NCBI RefSeq assembly: GCF_031755915.1
Contig: NC_083390.1
Span: 15,159,001-15,223,000 of the forward strand
DNA: 64,000 bases
From: Ziziphus jujuba
Lineage: Eukaryota; Streptophyta; Magnoliopsida; Rosales; Rhamnaceae
Direction: 5' to 3'
The notes beneath the pieces were generated by a model. It had not been told where the DNA came from and did no database searches. It was given only the letters and a program-made list of their open reading frames with translations. Both the position numbers and the translations under genes were made by a program. This document shows positions 1-11,323 of this stretch, piece after piece; the stretch's first letter is position 1, and each line of letters begins with the position of its first letter.

Positions 1-43
1 GATAATCATAACTAGATTCGAGAATGATACAAAGAAAACCATT

Positions 44-495
44 GGTTATCTCCAATTGGAGCTTAATATTAGACCACTTCATCTTTCACTTGGTTCCATG
101 TGCTGAACGTTAAGGTAAACTACCACATTTCGCTAGGAAGGCCATGGCTCAACGAATGCAAAATTGTAGTCTCCATATACCATTAATGTGTGAAGGGATG
201 CTTCAGGATGAAACCAATTCAGATTGTTGCCAACATAACTCCATTTGACCATTTTGAAACCCATTATGTGGACATTGGATTTAATGAGGAGTACACTATA
301 ACTCTGGATGGCAATTTCAATCCTACAGGGACTCCTTTACCATCATGGAAGGAGATCAAGCACCTAAGTGATGATGATTTAAGAACAACAATAAATGAAA
401 AAAGTGAAGAAAAAGAAGACACACATGTTGAAACCCCACAACCAAAATGCATCAAAGTTTTCTTGCCCAATGGAAGGATGATATATTGCTTATGA
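44..495 (+). pseudogene. Ty3/gypsy pol remnant (retropepsin region)
   Basis: A decayed piece of a plant Ty3/gypsy polyprotein around the aspartic-protease region. The forward reading contains YHISLGRPWLNECKIVVS, which matches the LLGRPWLH-type block that follows the protease active site in these elements. About 100 codons later it ends in PKCIKVFLPNGRMIYCL, matching the conserved PKC-V-LPDGRIVYRL segment. The reading is broken: the upstream part (GYLQLELNIRPL) is in another frame, and a TAA stop lies just before the CVKGCFRMKP stretch at about 190. The longest open part is 190-495. No LTR or reverse transcriptase is seen next to it. Family match is from memory; the breaks are seen directly. 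Confidence 0.65.
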
Positions 496-2290
496 AGGCA
501 TGTGAGACTTAACCATGCCTTATGGAAAGATCCCCAAAAGGAAAATAAGTCTTTTTGCATAGATTTCAATCAACTTACTGACATGCCAAGACATAAGGAA
601 GATTAGAAACAAGAAAGTGGTTGATGACCAAGATAGTGAGGAGCCTTTGTTTTTAGATTCCTTGTTCATAGTAGATCCTATATATCCTAAAGTTGACTGC
701 TTCTTTACAAAATTTTGAAAATTTCCCAATCTGGTCATTCCAAGCTCCTTTTGAAACATTAATGGGTTTTTTTGTCACGGAGAACCATGAGACAATTTCA
801 CTCTCACTTTCTTTCATAAGTTAAGGATTGGAAGAAATGACTTCTTAAAGGTTCCCATAACATTCTTTATTCCATCTGACATCGTGTGTATTTGGAATGA
901 ATAGGTTGAAAAGGAATTGAAAAACAGGAATAGGTTCCCGTAACAGTCTATGTTTTATTGGACTTTTTGTCCAATTTGTCTAATTATATCCAAATATAGT
1001 TCAATTTTTACTCAGTATTTAACTAATTGACCAAAAAATGAAAATTTTTTTCGCACGATATCCAAAATTTACAAACTTTATTTCAATGAAAAACATGTAG
1101 GATGAGCAATAAAAATCTAAGCTCATCTTGGTCCAAAAATGTCGTCGGTGACAAAAACACACTTGGAAAATTTTTGTCAAATTTAATGTTAATGGATCTA
1201 TTAGATCATGAAAAATTTTGACAAACAAATGGTATCAATATATTCAGAGGGTCCAAAATAGGAAGGAAGGGTATATGGGTTAAGCTAAAATGGCCAAAAA
1301 ATGGCCAACTTCTTGGAACCCTAACCAATCATTGTTGTTGGCTTCAAACAGCCGATCTCAGCTTATTTGGTGGTGGATTGGCTGAAAAATTAGGACTTTG
1401 GTTGAAATCTAGTGGACTTTAGGTTGGTTAGGCGCATGTTGCTTGTCGACGGCGGGAAAACATTGAATCGACACTAACCCAGTTGGTTGTCGTGATGGGT
1501 CAAGTTGATCTAGTTTTGAAGGATTTTGGAACTTTTTGGTATTTTTCAATTTGTTTATAAAGGCATGGTTCTTGAGATATATATATAGACTTTAGATCTA
1601 CTAAAAGACAAAAACATAGACTGATTTGGATACATATGAAATACTAAATTTAAAAATTTCTTAGAACCATAAATTTCTAACAATAACTTGAAATTAAGTG
1701 TGCTATTAGTCTACTAACTTGTATCAATAAACTCTACGCTATGATGTATCAGTCAACAAAAATTTTTGATCGCACAAAAAGTCAAATTTGGAACCAATAA
1801 ATAGATCACTTGATCAATCTTTGTCAAAAATTTAAATCTAAATGTTTATCTGGAATGGGTTATTACACCATAATCATCATAAAGGATCATAAGTTTTGTG
1901 TTTTCATCTATTGTTTTTGTACAACCTAGAAAAACATAAAAGTACAGCTTAAAAAGTTAATTTAAACACACCAAATTATCAAAAATAGGTAATAGTACTA
2001 GTAAGCATCAAATGCAAATGAAATATGTAACAGTAATAAGATCATCAGCTGTGAATTCATTGAAAAAATCAAACAACTATATATAAATATACATGTATCT
2101 CCTTTTATTTATTTTTTATCTTTCTATTAAACATATGTAAATCCAATTTCTTATTCTACAATATATAAGTCATTGCATTAGATTGATCTTTAAAAACCGA
2201 ACATGTAAGGTCTAAGAAGATAATTAGATTTACAAAGCTAGCTCATATGTCGTATTCTTTTAAAGCACATATATAAGACAAACTATCGTA
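496..2290. other. No gene recognised; decayed AT-rich DNA
   Basis: Only short chance ORFs with no recognisable domain. The part around 1255-1560 is less AT-rich than its surroundings and could be old LTR sequence, but no terminal repeats or target duplication were found. It separates the gypsy fragment from the organelle-derived block. Confidence 0.4.
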
Positions 2291-2294
2291 GCTG

Positions 2295-2366
2295 GCGTAA
2301 ATAATTTAAAGGTAGAGCATAGCATTGCCAAGGCTGAGGTTGAGGGTTCAAGTCCCTCCTTCTGCT
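2295..2366 (+). tRNA. trnG-GCC: Decayed mitochondrial-type trnG-GCC
   Basis: The segment follows plant mitochondrial tRNA-Gly(GCC) almost base for base: the D-arm region GGTAGAGCATAGC, an anticodon loop with TTGCCAAGG (GCC retained), and a perfect T-arm with stem GAGGG/CCCTC around TTCAAGT, which also forms a B box (GGTTCAAGTCC). The 5' acceptor strand differs at several positions from what would pair with the 3' TCTGCT end, so it is probably a non-functional nuclear copy. Confidence 0.7.
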
Positions 2367-2813
2367 CCTGGCTTCGTTGTTTAGCGATAGCGAGTGGAGT
2401 ACATAAGCTCCTTTAGAAAGAGGGGCGGATCGAAGGTTTGTCCATTGGGATTGGGCATGGATAAGCCTCAACCGGGCCAACACTGATGAAAAAATGACAA
2501 AATCAAAACTTCTCTCATTGCATCATTAACCCGTGTAGGATTAAAGATCAGGTCCAAGATTTGAGTGAAATCGACCTTCCCTCTCATCCCAGGGTGAGGT
2601 AAAGAATTCAATCAAATGTTTGTTGTTCAATACACTACTATACAAGGAGATGATAAAAGGGTGGAATGGTTCTTCATAATAAGAATCTAATATACCGATT
2701 GTACTGATTGTATGTCGAATAGGTGCTTGCCCCTAAGCCAGTGTCCATCTTCATGAAATGATGTTGGTGGACAGGTGGGGACTAGCCTTTTATCCCGATG
2801 AACAATGTTCCAT

Positions 2814-2888
2814 AGGCCGGGGACAAGATTCGAACTTGCAGTCTTCAGGTCATTGGCCTAATGAGTCAACCAATTCCTCTACCCCGCT
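2814..2888 (-). tRNA. trnfM: Decayed mitochondrial-type trnfM
   Basis: Read on the minus strand the segment starts GCGGGGTAGAGGAATTGG, continues with CCTGAAGACTGCAAGTTCGA and ends near TCTTGTCCCCGGCC, the layout of plant mitochondrial initiator tRNA. Where the family has CAT in the anticodon loop this copy reads AAT, so the anticodon is lost. It is interpreted as a tRNA pseudogene inside the organelle-derived block. Confidence 0.65.
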
Positions 2889-3548
2889 TTTTCCCTTTCT
2901 CTTTCTTTCACTATTCCCTGGATCTTGACCTATCTCAATATCCCTCGCAACACACTCTCACCTAGCTTCATGGTCACACTGATAACTCTTCACTATCTTG
3001 CTATCTGAACTTGAAGATTTAGTTTATGTTCCATGAACTCAATAACCACTTATTTGAAATGCCATAGTGGGTGCAGTTGAATTGGGACCAAGACAAAGAA
3101 AGTGCTTCTATCGAGGATGCCCACACTTCGGTCCCTTATGTAGTATCGATTGATCTTATTCTTATTGTGTGCCTTGTGAGTGCGTTTGGATCCGCAAAGG
3201 CAATCGCTCGGATGTTCCCCTAACCTAATCCGAGAACGGACCGAAGGGAACCACAACATGGGGAATGTTGAGTCTCATCGCAAGGCTCATTTTGAGTTAG
3301 TTTATTAATAGCATTCAAGGTTAAACATGACCCCTTGAGAATTACCAAAATACGAAGTTATCTTAACTTCTATTGTCCTGGCTGGAGGCTTTTAAAAACC
3401 CGAAAGAGTATTGGGAAGACTAGACAGCAAGGCTTTGTCAATAGCAGATAGGTACATACCCTTTATATTCCACATAAAAATGCGATTAGCTTTAAACTTG
3501 CTACCTCAAAGGATTTTTGAAGCTATTAAGCCACCTTTTCAATTTGAA

Positions 3549-3621
3549 AGGAGGTGAGAAGTTTGAATCCATGACATTTTGTACCCAAAACAAACACGCT
3601 ACCAAGCAACGCTACATCCCT
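3549..3621 (-). tRNA. trnP-UGG: Decayed chloroplast-type trnP-UGG
   Basis: The minus strand reads AGGGATGTAGCG, then GCTTGGTAGCG, GTTTGTTTTGGGTACAAAAT and a degraded T-arm with ATTCAAACTT. This is the chloroplast tRNA-Pro(UGG) sequence, also resident in most angiosperm mitochondrial genomes. The TGG anticodon is retained, but the T-arm (GGTTCAAATCC in the family) is altered and the acceptor 3' strand no longer pairs perfectly. Confidence 0.7.
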
Positions 3622-3640
3622 TTCAATTGGCTTACAGTGT

Positions 3641-4064
3641 CATTGTAGAGAATCTCTTTCTTGTTTTCCACATCTTGATTTCTTTCTTTAATACACACAA
3701 ACTATCTTGCTATTCTTTGTTTTGTCTCATATTAATATAAATATCCCTCTAGGCTCAAGGCTCTAGCTAATAGCTAATAATTCTACTTCCAGAATAAATA
3801 ATAAATTTATTTCAACTAAAACAAACTAATATTAAGAAGAACTAATACACTTCGCATTGATGAAACCCTTGACCTGTGTAATTAGTTGATCGACCTAAAG
3901 ATATGATGCAGATTCAGTGCGTAAAGAATTGGTGCAAATTTGCAGCAAATGGGACTGCGATAGTGAATAATTCCCATGCTCCTATCACAAATGCTAGAAT
4001 TCAAGATGTCTTATACACCCGTATTAAGCAGCTTAGCCTAAATATACTTGATAGATTCTCTTAC
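3641..4064. other. No gene recognised
   Basis: AT-rich sequence between the organelle-derived block and the nucleoporin fragment. A 63-codon forward ORF at 3903-4094 has no recognisable content. On the minus strand this is where the next exon of the nucleoporin gene should follow, but no convincing continuation was read. Confidence 0.35.
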
Positions 4065-4310
4065 CAATTCACCTATAGGATTGTTATCTTCTAGTAATGA
4101 ACTTCTCAATAAATAGAATGAAACATAAATTCGAGCTCCCAAATAGCGTTTGTCAATTTCTAACTTGTGGTCCTCTATCGAAGTTGCAAGCCTTCATATT
4201 TCTAAATGTTTAGTTGTATACAAATATATGAGCTTTTTCCCAATTGGCACATTCCAGGTAGTGTTTAAGAGCCTCCGAATAATCTCTATCGTAAACTGAG
4301 AAAAATTGCC
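4065..4310 (-). pseudogene. Fragment of a NUP96-type nucleoporin gene
   Basis: Two stretches of minus-strand coding sequence resemble the C-terminal helical region of plant NUP96, a scaffold subunit of the Y-complex of the nuclear pore. The first (about 4225-4310) follows an acceptor-like TTGCAG and reads YDRDYSEALKHYLECANW. The second (4186-4065), in another frame, reads ATSIEDHKLEID then LGARIYVSFYLLRSS and LLEDNNPIGEL. Roughly 20 residues expected between them are missing and a stop intervenes, so this is a broken gene piece, not a working exon. No other NUP96 exons were found in the window. The identification is from remembered family sequence and would need a protein search. Confidence 0.55.
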
Positions 4311-5440
4311 TGCAATCCAGAGCATAAAACAAATCAACGATGAGAAATAACTTTTTCAAGCTTCAGTTCAAAAGACCCAAATTCAAATTCCTTTACTTCA
4401 TGATTTATCCCTTTATGAAGAATTAATAGAGAATTAAAAGCATTAAAAACAATGGATCAATAATCAACACTTATTGTCTACCAAAACCGAATATTAGCAA
4501 ATGCACACGCAAGGAATTTTAGTATATTTCTATGCCTCACAGAATAGATTATTTTAGCAAAGTTTTCAAACAGATTGCAGAAACAAAGTTCTTCAAATAG
4601 ATTGTGGAAAAACTAAACCCACATTCATTCAAACAGATTGTACACAAATATAGGAACAGCGTGTCATGATTTCAGGCTTAATTTTAAGCATCTAATGTTG
4701 TAACTGTGGAAATGACTAAGAGAAATATATACTCACATAGCATGTTGCCACAAGAATAAAATTTCTTAAGCAGAATAGAAAACCCAAAGAAATTTAAACA
4801 TCAGAGGAAGAATTGTGATCATCAGCGATAACGTTGCAATCAGCCTGTATAGGAAAATTTGATCAAATTGAAGGCTGAGAATTAAACAATTTAAAGAGAA
4901 ATCTAATTCAAATAAAGTTACAAGCTTCAATGTCCAATTATAGCAACCGCAACAGAGGAAGAGCAAGCTAAGCATGGAGACGGGAATGATGGCTTCGATT
5001 ACACTTCTACCTAATAGCCGTGAAATCTCCGATTCTCATCTGAAGGCCGAGAATCTCCATGGACGACTTCTTCGTTCCAATCTCTCTCTACTCTGTTTGT
5101 TTATCTTGGTCACAGATAAGAAAGAGATAGAGACTAAGAGAAAAAGATGGTGAAAAAGAAGGAGAGAGAGGGGAAAAAGCCTAAGAAAGAATGTGAAGCA
5201 ACTGACCTGGAAATTCGACTTTGGGAGTGGAAGTAACAGGCCTTCTTAAAGCGTCACGGCGTCTCTTCCTCCACCAAGCGGCCGACCTTTTCCTTGGCAT
5301 TAGCGAAGGCTCTCCACGTGATCTCCATTGTTGGTTTTTGCAGTGCGAATCAAGCTTTACGGGAGCAGACACTATAAAGAGGAGGGAAAGAAAAGGAAAT
5401 GGGCTTTTCTAATTGAAGGTATAGATAGATGGTGTATGTG
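4311..5440. other. Mostly empty; one exon-like short ORF on the minus strand
   Basis: 4311-4980 looks like AT-rich intron or intergenic DNA. At 5328-5217 (minus) an ATG opens a short reading frame (MEITWRAFANAKEKVGRLV...) that ends in TGA after about 23 codons, followed by a good donor site (CCAG|GTCAGT). The stretch is clearly richer in GC than its surroundings, so it could be a damaged first exon or a 5' leader. No family recognised. Confidence 0.25.
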
Positions 5441-5499
5441 GCAAATTTAAGCCCAACCCTGTTTAATTAATATTTAAAATAATTTTTATGAAATTTTAT

Positions 5500-5939
5500 A
5501 AACTTAATTCACTTAGCTTGTAAAAGAAATTCATATTAATAGCGATGAAATATTTGTCCCAACCTATATAAAATAAAACCTTGCTTCTAATTACTAATGT
5601 CAAAAACAAAATTCATTGCAAAGCAAACATTGAAAATATATTTTCATCGCTATACATTTTTTATAGCAAATTGTTTTTGTCTCTATTATCTGGTTAAAAA
5701 AAAATGCATACCATTCTAATTCATTTGCCAATAAAGTTGTAATGTGACTATTTTTTGTTAACGACAAGTCATATCGCAAATGATTTATATTTTGCGACTA
5801 CTATATCACTTTATATGTCAGATTTTTTTATCAGTTGTATATGCAACAAATTAAAATTTATTTCGCTAAAAGAGATTTTGGTAACAAAATTATATTTCGT
5901 CGCTAACTATTGCCGCTAAAGATGAATTTTGTTGTAGTG
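5500..5939. mobile_element. Orphan end of a non-autonomous CACTA-type element
   Basis: The segment ends in TTTTGTTGTAGTG, which on the other strand is CACTACAACAAAA, the standard terminus of plant CACTA elements. Upstream it carries the GCGAC / CGTCGCTA / GCCGCTAAA short repeats usual in their subterminal regions. No partner CACTA terminus was found to the left, so the element is truncated and its left border is a guess. Confidence 0.5.
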
Positions 5940-6252
5940 TTAGTATCCAATATTAGTTAACTTTGCATACAAAGAAAATTAATTTCCCCGGTGCAATGAA
6001 AAAAATATACGTACTATCGTGAATAAATAAATAAATAAATAAATAACAAACCCAAAAAAATAAAGATTCAAATATATAAAAGAAGGTAAATCCAGTAGTT
6101 TCACAAACTAGAGAAAGGAAATTAATAAACACTAGTCTCTTAGACATCATTGCATTGCAGAAACTAACGCTAGCTAAATATTAAAATTGCATAAAAACTA
6201 CCCTCTAAATATTAAATAGTGACACTCTTACAAAAATCCTGCTATTTTCTTC
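5940..6252. other. 3' flank of the beta-glucosidase pseudogene
   Basis: AT-rich sequence with a short (AATA)n run near 6024-6044. No gene or RNA recognised. Confidence 0.4.
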
Positions 6253-7486
6253 TTAGTAGGTACCTAATAGTTGCCTAAACCATTGAGCAGATAATTTTGG
6301 AATCCTCTTGAGATTGTTTTTCCAATCAATATACACAATGCCGAACCTTGAACTGTATCCTGACCTCCATTCAAAATTGTCAACAATTGACCGTGCAAAA
6401 TAGCCAATGACATTCGCTCCATTATCCATTGCCTTCTTCATTTCACTAATATAACCCCTGTAGTAATTGATCCTTGTTGTATCATATAATCCTTCAGGAA
6501 GTGTCCCATTACCTGGGTCATCCATTCCTGCAAATCAAATAAATAAATAAATTGTAAGATTCAAGCAATCATTCAAAATAAAAAATGATTGGAAGAATGA
6601 GAAAAGACATTCCACGCATTACCATTTTCCGATATAAATACAGTAGTGTCTCCATAACGCTCTTTTATGTACATTAAAGCTTTGTACATACCCCACGGCA
6701 CATCATAAAGCCAAAAAGAACTTGCCTACAAAAATTTGGCACAGTAGTTAACATATCAAAGTTATCTTACCCTCAGGAAATATATATGATAGGAACTCCA
6801 TCTTTCTGAAAAACTTACCTGTTGACTGATAGGTACTCCATTTTTCTCATCAACAGAATTTAGCTAGCAATAATAAAAATCAATAGTGACACTATATTAA
6901 ATGTTACATACATATATATTATAAAGTTTTGATGGTCACATGCCAGCTAACGCATAGGAAAAATTGTTCAATCAATTTTCAAAAAGTTGAATCAACCACT
7001 AATAATAATTAATACTAAGATGGAGAAGAGGAGCACTTACGCGCAAACCCTGCATTCCAATCCATTTGGTAGGATAAGTCCTTTGGCTTCGTTGTATAAT
7101 GTGGATCAAGCATGTAGGAAGAAGTATACATGTTTATTCCCACAATATCAGCTGAGCCTTTCACAATCTTAACTTGCCCTTCTGTGAACTTAGGCAGTCT
7201 ATCACCAACTATTTCTTGCATTGTTCTTGGATATTCGCCATACACAATTGGGTTCATGAACCTGTTAAAATTCAAATACAATTTTTATGAACTAAAATTC
7301 CAACCAAAGAACAGAAATAGGTGATTATTTGGGAGTCAGGGATTTTTTTAACCATCCAAGATGAAAGTCTCTTGCTCTTTGTGCTGCCAAGTTGTCGGCC
7401 AATGATCGGGTACGAGGCTCGTACCATGAGAAATCTAAAAGAATTCCAATCCTTCCCTTTTGTGTTTTCTGCCAATTAATGCAAAA

Positions 7487-7517
<31 letters not shown>

Positions 7518-10500
7518 TACTAATTTCGTGGAATATTAAAATTATATTGAAAATAAAATATTTTTCTTTATTACTTGATACTTTCCATGGTATCTCTGTG
7601 CAGCAGTTGCATGTGATAAAATCAAATGATGTGCCACAATACAAGGCTCAGTTCCGGAATTCCCAGCTGTGCAGTTTCCATAGGCTTTGGAACACCTTGA
7701 CGGAGGATTGATTCCATTGCCATAACCTAGAGCAGCAATTACTCTTGGTTCATTGAAGGTAAACCAGTTCTTCACACGATCTACGAACATACTGAAACAA
7801 AATTCTGCATAATCGGCGAAATCGTTTCTACAAGAGTATGAAAAGAAATTCAAATCCTGAATCCAACACTATATATCTTTTTTTTTTTTCCCAAAAAAAA
7901 ATATGCATCCGGTTACATATGTAATTCATGGGATAGTAAAATAATTTTACAAAATGTTGCAAAATCTTGATGCACAAGCTATGAATAGAGTATGTAGAAG
8001 GAACATACATCACTTGGTCACTTAACAATCCTAAGTACTTCTCCTCAAGGGCTAGAGGAAGATCATAATGATATAGATTTGCATATGGAGTAATGCCTAC
8101 AGAAGAACACAGTGTGACAGAAAATGTTAAATAAATAGATATATTTAATTTATATGTATTGTCAGGATCCGTCCAGAATTCCTCCCCGGAACCCTAGACA
8201 AGCCCTGATCCCAGGGAAACCCTACCGGACCCTCAAATGGAAAATCCGGCAGAACCTCCCCTAAGGGATGGACTTACCACAATTACCTGCACTGAAAATA
8301 CACTTCTATACTCATCCCCTTATTCCTCCCGCAAACTACAAATTGATTCCACAATTTACAGTACTTCATAACAATAGCAACAGTCCAGTGCATAAATAAA
8401 ACATAAGTGTCCCAATAGTATACAGAGCTTTATGAAGTGTTAATCAACAGAAATACAACAAGATGAAAGAAATAATACACTGAAAGGAATGAGTACAAAG
8501 GTACTTCTCGAACACGATAGCAGCGGAAAATTGGTTCGCTCCGGAAGAACGTCTACCACCAATTGTACCTAAGGGAACGGAACTTAAAAACGTGAGATGC
8601 TAATCATCTTAATGAGTGACCCTAACTACTGAACACTTTTAATGATAATAAAATAATAATAATAACAATTAAGGGAATTAAATAAATACCAACAATAAGT
8701 AAATACTTAATAATAACTGTTGGAAATAATAATTTCCCTCAAAACTCTCACCAATCACTCCGTTTGAAATGTTCCCTTTTTAAAACAATTTCACAAAACC
8801 CGATGTACATACTTCCCGAAAACCAAAGGATTAAACCATTTGATAAACAATAAATAAATAAATACATACCCCAATATAATTAAAATGTAATAAATTATAA
8901 TAAATAATTTTTGAACACCTTTGGGGTTTTAAACTTTATTTGAAAACTACACTTGACGCACTACACCATATACCGGTGATGCCCTCTGATACCCAGCGTC
9001 CTGAGCACCGACTGGCGGGGGATTAAAGAGAGAAACTTGCAAACGGCACTTCGGCGTCCCGACAGTATCGCTGCTGAAACCATCATCCCGGCCAAGGAGG
9101 GGGGCGGCTGAGGCCAATCACAAACTTGCCTGCCCACGGTCCAATGGCAACTCACGGGTGAAATAACAATACTTACGCGCTGAACCACATATACATATAC
9201 CAGAACACCAATACTGTATGAATGCGTCTAAAATAATTATTTAACCAACTGTACCGTTTTCCAAAATTTACCGTGGGAAATATACCAAAACTTCACAAAA
9301 TACCATCCCACATATTTTATTTAACAAACGGTACGGAAACATCGATAACCAATAAACCATAATTTTTTCCGTAACACGAGGTTCGACAATTAAAATACCG
9401 CGGGCATAATTTATACAATTTAAACAAATATTTTCATAAAATAATTAACCCAATTATGCCCGAAAATAATACTTAAAACCTCGTACGAATATTACCGAAA
9501 TACACTTTGCTCATGCATAATAAATTAAATCACAATAAAACCATAATTAAATTGTACCACATGAGCATAATTTAAATACCAATTAAACATAATTAATTGC
9601 CCAAAATATTTTTTGAAGGTGGGTCACTCACTTTAAGCGCGTAAATCAGCTAAGATCCTCCGCAGGATCAACTCCACTACTCGTACGCGCACCTAAAACA
9701 TCCACAGTACCAACCAAATATATTAATATTTTAATCGGGTAATTCCCAAATGGGTACCCGGAGAGGGAACACCAAACGATATCTAAAAGTTGCGAGTTAT
9801 ATACCGAATCGAAGCTCGAGTGATGAGGATCACGGATTCGGTCTTACTTTCCGGTGATCGGATCCGAGGTGGTCGGAATCTCGCCGGAAAGCTTTTTGGG
9901 GTTCGACTCCGCAATTCTCCCAAACCATCGCGAATTGGCAGAAACGGATGCCGGATTCGGGTTCAGGAGGTCGAACACAGTGGACAGGGGCCGGCGGTGA
10001 GACTGGGTACTCGCCGGAACAGTAACTTCTGGCGAGCCGCAGCGGTCACCGGCAACCGTCGCCGGCGGCGGCGCGTGCGGTGGCCGTTGGCTGGGATTTT
10101 TTGCAGATTTGTAGATCGAGGGGAGAGGAATCCAACGGGACCGGCGGTGAGGCAAACGGAGGCCGGACGGCGGAGAAATCGCGGTTTGAAGAATTTCAAC
10201 CCCTCGCCGGAAAAAGCTCTGATCCCGGCGCGTCGGTGGTCTGGTGGCCGCGAAGTTTGGTGGGTAGGCCGGACTTGAGGAGGTGGTGAAGGGTGGCTGG
10301 TGCGTGTGGCCGGAAAATGGCCGGAAATGGGTCAATCGGCGGTGGAGGGAAAAATCGCCGCCAATCTTCGCCGCCTCGATCCAGGCGCGTCCGGCGGCCA
10401 ATGGCTGTGAAATTTTGGAGTTTTACCGAAAATGGGAAGGGGCTTCTTGCTGACCAGCGCGTGTACAGTGAATCGGCCGGAATATTTGAAAACCTCTGGT

Positions 10501-11323
10501 GGCCGGTCGGACTCTCTCTCTCTTTCTCTCTCTTCGTCGAGATTTTTGTCAAATAAAAGCCACAATGGTGATACTGTTCATCCACATGGACCAATCAGGT
10601 GACGACACATGGCATTTCACTGTTCATCGATTCAAAAACATTAAAATATTACGGTATCCGGCAAACTTCACGCGTTCATAACTTTTTAACCGGATGTCCG
10701 TTTTAAGCGTGCCGCTAGTCTGTGAACTCGTATCGGCGAGCACTTCACAACCATGCATGAGTCAAAGCTCATTTCCCCATAAATAAAAAGTCAACTCCGG
10801 CACCCCTTGGACAGTTTGGACCTCAACTTGTTTTGCTTATAACTTTCAAACCGTAGCTCCGTTTTCGGAACTCGTCCCAACGTATACTTCTTAACGGTAC
10901 CTTAGTCAACCTAGAATTCCAACTGGAACAAAAAGTCAACTTTTGACCTGCTCGGTCAACGGTCAACCTCAGTCAACGTGCACGATTTCCGATACGATTT
11001 GGGACGGGTTGTTACATGTATAATTTTGGATTTGCTATACAATAATTAAGCATTTTGTCCCAAAGTCCATCAAATAATTATACCTTTTTCAAGCATGTAG
11101 TCAATCAACCTATTTTAGTATGCTACTCTTTCCCAATTTATTCTTCCACTACCATCTATAGTGCAATTAGACAAATAAAAAATAAGATATAAAAATTAAT
11201 ACAGTTGAAAGAGATTCACTTAAAAGGTGATAATGATAAATGCATATTTGGGAAAATTCTGGACCATGAAATTGAGAAACGATAGGCATCAAAGTTCAAT
11301 TTTTTTATGAGATCAATATCATC
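6253..11323 (-). pseudogene. GH1 beta-glucosidase pseudogene (BGLU43/44 type)
   Basis: Decayed tandem copy of the intact gene at 13905-18681. Recognisable exons by homology (minus strand): 11248-11323, 11084-11155, 8009-8096, 7575-7827, 7353-7468, 7041-7261, 6819-6850, 6623-6725, 6253-6527; each has exactly the length of its partner. The GH1 acid/base motif TFNEP and nucleophile motif ISENG survive. Lesions seen: exons 1 and 2 are absent; the donor after 11248 is AT instead of GT; the exon at 11084-11155 has an in-frame TAA at 11117-11115 (TAC in the intact copy); the acceptor before 6850 is TG instead of AG; and YFAW reads YFAR near the end. A 2.86-kb solo LTR sits between the exons at 11084 and 8096. 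It cannot encode a full enzyme. Confidence 0.85.
8160..11016 (-). mobile_element. Solo LTR (gypsy-type) in an intron of the pseudogene
   Basis: A 2,857-bp block begins TGTCAGGATCC and ends GGGTTGTTACA, giving TG...CA ends, and is flanked on both sides by the 5-bp duplication TGTAT (8155-8159 and 11017-11021). There is no internal region, primer-binding site or polyprotein, so it is a solo LTR left by recombination. On the minus strand it starts TGTAACAACCCGTCCC, a start common among plant Ty3/gypsy LTRs; the orientation is inferred from that. 9800-10500 is GC-rich, with long chance ORFs on both strands. A diverged relative lies at about 12180-13130. Confidence 0.85.

Larger units (their letters stand above)
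2290..3640. other. Organelle-derived (NUMT-like) block with three tRNA relics
   Basis: Three decayed organelle tRNA genes lie within 1.35 kb: a plant mitochondrial trnG-GCC relic (+), a mitochondrial trnfM relic (-) and a chloroplast-type trnP-UGG relic (-). Angiosperm mitochondria normally carry chloroplast-derived trnP-UGG alongside native trnG and trnfM, so one mitochondrial insertion explains all three better than separate events. The DNA between them is richer in GC than the surrounding AT-rich sequence and has no open genes. Exact borders cannot be placed by eye. The tRNA matches rest on remembered family sequences. Confidence 0.65.

Noticed and set aside
2283..2483. Minus-strand 66-codon ORF containing RRRDLNPQPQPWQCYALPLN
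   Set aside because: This kind of translation is produced by reading a tRNA gene backwards; it overlaps the trnG relic.
9790..10401. Overlapping ORFs of 162 (+) and 185 (-) codons in GC-rich DNA
   Set aside because: They lie inside the solo LTR, overlap each other on opposite strands and show only Arg/Pro-rich low-complexity sequence; high GC removes stop codons by chance.
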